In this document: positions 4,956-5,491 of the stretch, piece after piece | Layout: the number at the start of each line of letters is the position of its first letter | How positions within the stretch are numbered: the first letter of the stretch is position 1 | Assembly: GCA_023248365.1 (NCBI GenBank) | Contig: JAHFER010000127.1 | Span: 1-5,491 of the forward strand | Direction of reading: 5' to 3' | From: Nitrospirota bacterium | Lineage (GTDB): Bacteria > Nitrospirota > 9FT-COMBO-42-15 > HDB-SIOI813 | Length of the DNA stretch: 5,491 bases | Notes under the pieces: model-generated | Told to the model about the DNA's origin: nothing | What the model saw: only the letters and a program-made list of their open reading frames with translations | Database searches by the model: none | Translations under genes and position numbers: made by a program

Positions 4956-5491
4956 TTACTTCAGACTGGCGACCTTTAATTTATCCCTGTTAAAATATGT
5001 AAGCAGTCCTTCCCTAGCGATGAATGGGGCCTTGATCTTCCATACAGGCTTATTGATTATAAGGGCTGCTACTGCTATCTCCGGGTTATCTATTGGCGCC
5101 ATTCCTACAAACCAGCTATATTCACCTTTAGGATTATCCCCATCGAGTGAACCTGTTTTACCACCCACTGTAATATCCTTGAGGTAAGACTCGCCATTTG
5201 ATGTATGGAAGGCATGTCTTGAGGTGCCTTTTTCAATTGTCTTTGTCATCATATATTTTAGTTTTTCTGCTGTTTCATTAGAGATACTCTGATATAGTTC
5301 TTTTGATTTAAAGTTGTATATGTCACGGCCATTAACTGAAACCCTGTCAATTATTCTCGGGGCCATCATTTTGCCGTTGTTTGCAATAGCAGACGCTATC
5401 ATTACTCCGTGAAGAGGGGAGAGTGTTACATCTCCAAATCCTGCGGCTGTTTTTGCAATACTTGATTCTGTATTATAAGCATGTATTCTGC
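4956..5491 (-). CDS. penicillin-binding protein transpeptidase domain, C-terminal part (5' end beyond window)
   Basis: The minus-strand frame is open from the right edge to a TAA at 4958-4956, giving 177 residues. An internal ATG at 5402 is not the start, because coding continues upstream with family-like sequence: AAGFGDVTLSPLHGVMIASA runs across it and matches the 'GqG.v.vTPlq.a...aaiaN.G' segment of penicillin-binding transpeptidases. The third active-site motif is present as GGKTGSLDG (KTG codons at 5159-5151), followed by YSWFVGMAP and the strand PEIAVAALI typical of the domain's end. The catalytic SxxK and SxN motifs must lie off the right edge. The protein crosslinks peptidoglycan stem peptides in the periplasm and is normally anchored by an N-terminal membrane helix. 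A class B (PbpA/FtsI-like) protein is likely, since the domain ends the protein with little extension, but class A or a BlaR-like protein cannot be excluded without the N-terminus. It converges on the GGDEF-EAL gene. Confidence 0.88.
   Translation of the reverse strand, partial: RIHAYNTESSIAKTAAGFGDVTLSPLHGVMIASAIANNGKMMAPRIIDRVSVNGRDIYNFKSKELYQSISNETAEKLKYMMTKTIEKGTSRHAFHTSNGESYLKDITVGGKTGSLDGDNPKGEYSWFVGMAPIDNPEIAVAALIINKPVWKIKAPFIAREGLLTYFNRDKLKVASLK

Noticed and set aside
5440..5463. SxxK-like SIAK in the penicillin-binding protein fragment
   Set aside because: It lies just before the AAGFGDVTLSPL segment, far downstream of where the catalytic serine-lysine motif occurs in the family. 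The true motif should be beyond the right edge.

Overview
The window is bacterial, moderately AT-rich and densely coded. No rRNA, tRNA or taxonomic marker is present. Gene style (YhcC-like radical SAM protein, YkgJ-like cysteine-cluster protein, membrane PAS-GGDEF-EAL protein) and intergenic palindromes of the 'GTCATTCCCG..CGGGAAT' type fit an environmental Gram-negative such as Nitrospirota or a deltaproteobacterial lineage. That placement is an inference with low confidence.

Layout. Bases 1-358 (minus) hold the N-terminal part of a cysteine-rich YkgJ-like protein that runs off the left edge. Bases 375-502 hold a palindromic intergenic repeat: two inverted REP-like hairpins with degenerate outer arms, the right outer arm reaching into the next gene. 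Bases 480-1436 (minus) encode a complete radical SAM protein of the YhcC/TIGR01212 family. Bases 1437-1575 are a divergent promoter region. A plus-strand cluster follows: a 71-residue acidic CxxC protein (1576-1791), a structured element with 17-bp terminal inverted repeats (1796-1950), a 117-residue helical protein of unknown function (1985-2338), and a RelE/ParE-type toxin-like protein (2381-2734). Bases 2735-2935 are non-coding and carry a candidate extended -10 promoter and a strong Shine-Dalgarno sequence. A membrane-anchored PAS-GGDEF-EAL cyclic-di-GMP protein follows (2936 or 3014 to 4939). Converging on it with a 16-bp gap is the C-terminal part of a penicillin-binding transpeptidase (4956-5491, minus), whose N-terminus lies beyond the right edge.

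The genes do not form one pathway. The best candidate functional unit is the plus-strand pair at 1985-2734, where a RelE-fold toxin-like protein follows a gene that does not look like a known antitoxin. The most striking details are three. The GGDEF-EAL gene appears to start at an AUA codon, because the ideal Shine-Dalgarno sequence sits 7 nt before an in-frame ATA and no ATG/GTG/TTG lies upstream of the poorly placed ATG at 3014. The 155-bp element at 1796-1950 looks like a MITE or a structured RNA element. The REP-like pair shows compensatory stem changes and GNRA-type loops. I found no CRISPR array, transposase, or clearly new multi-gene system.
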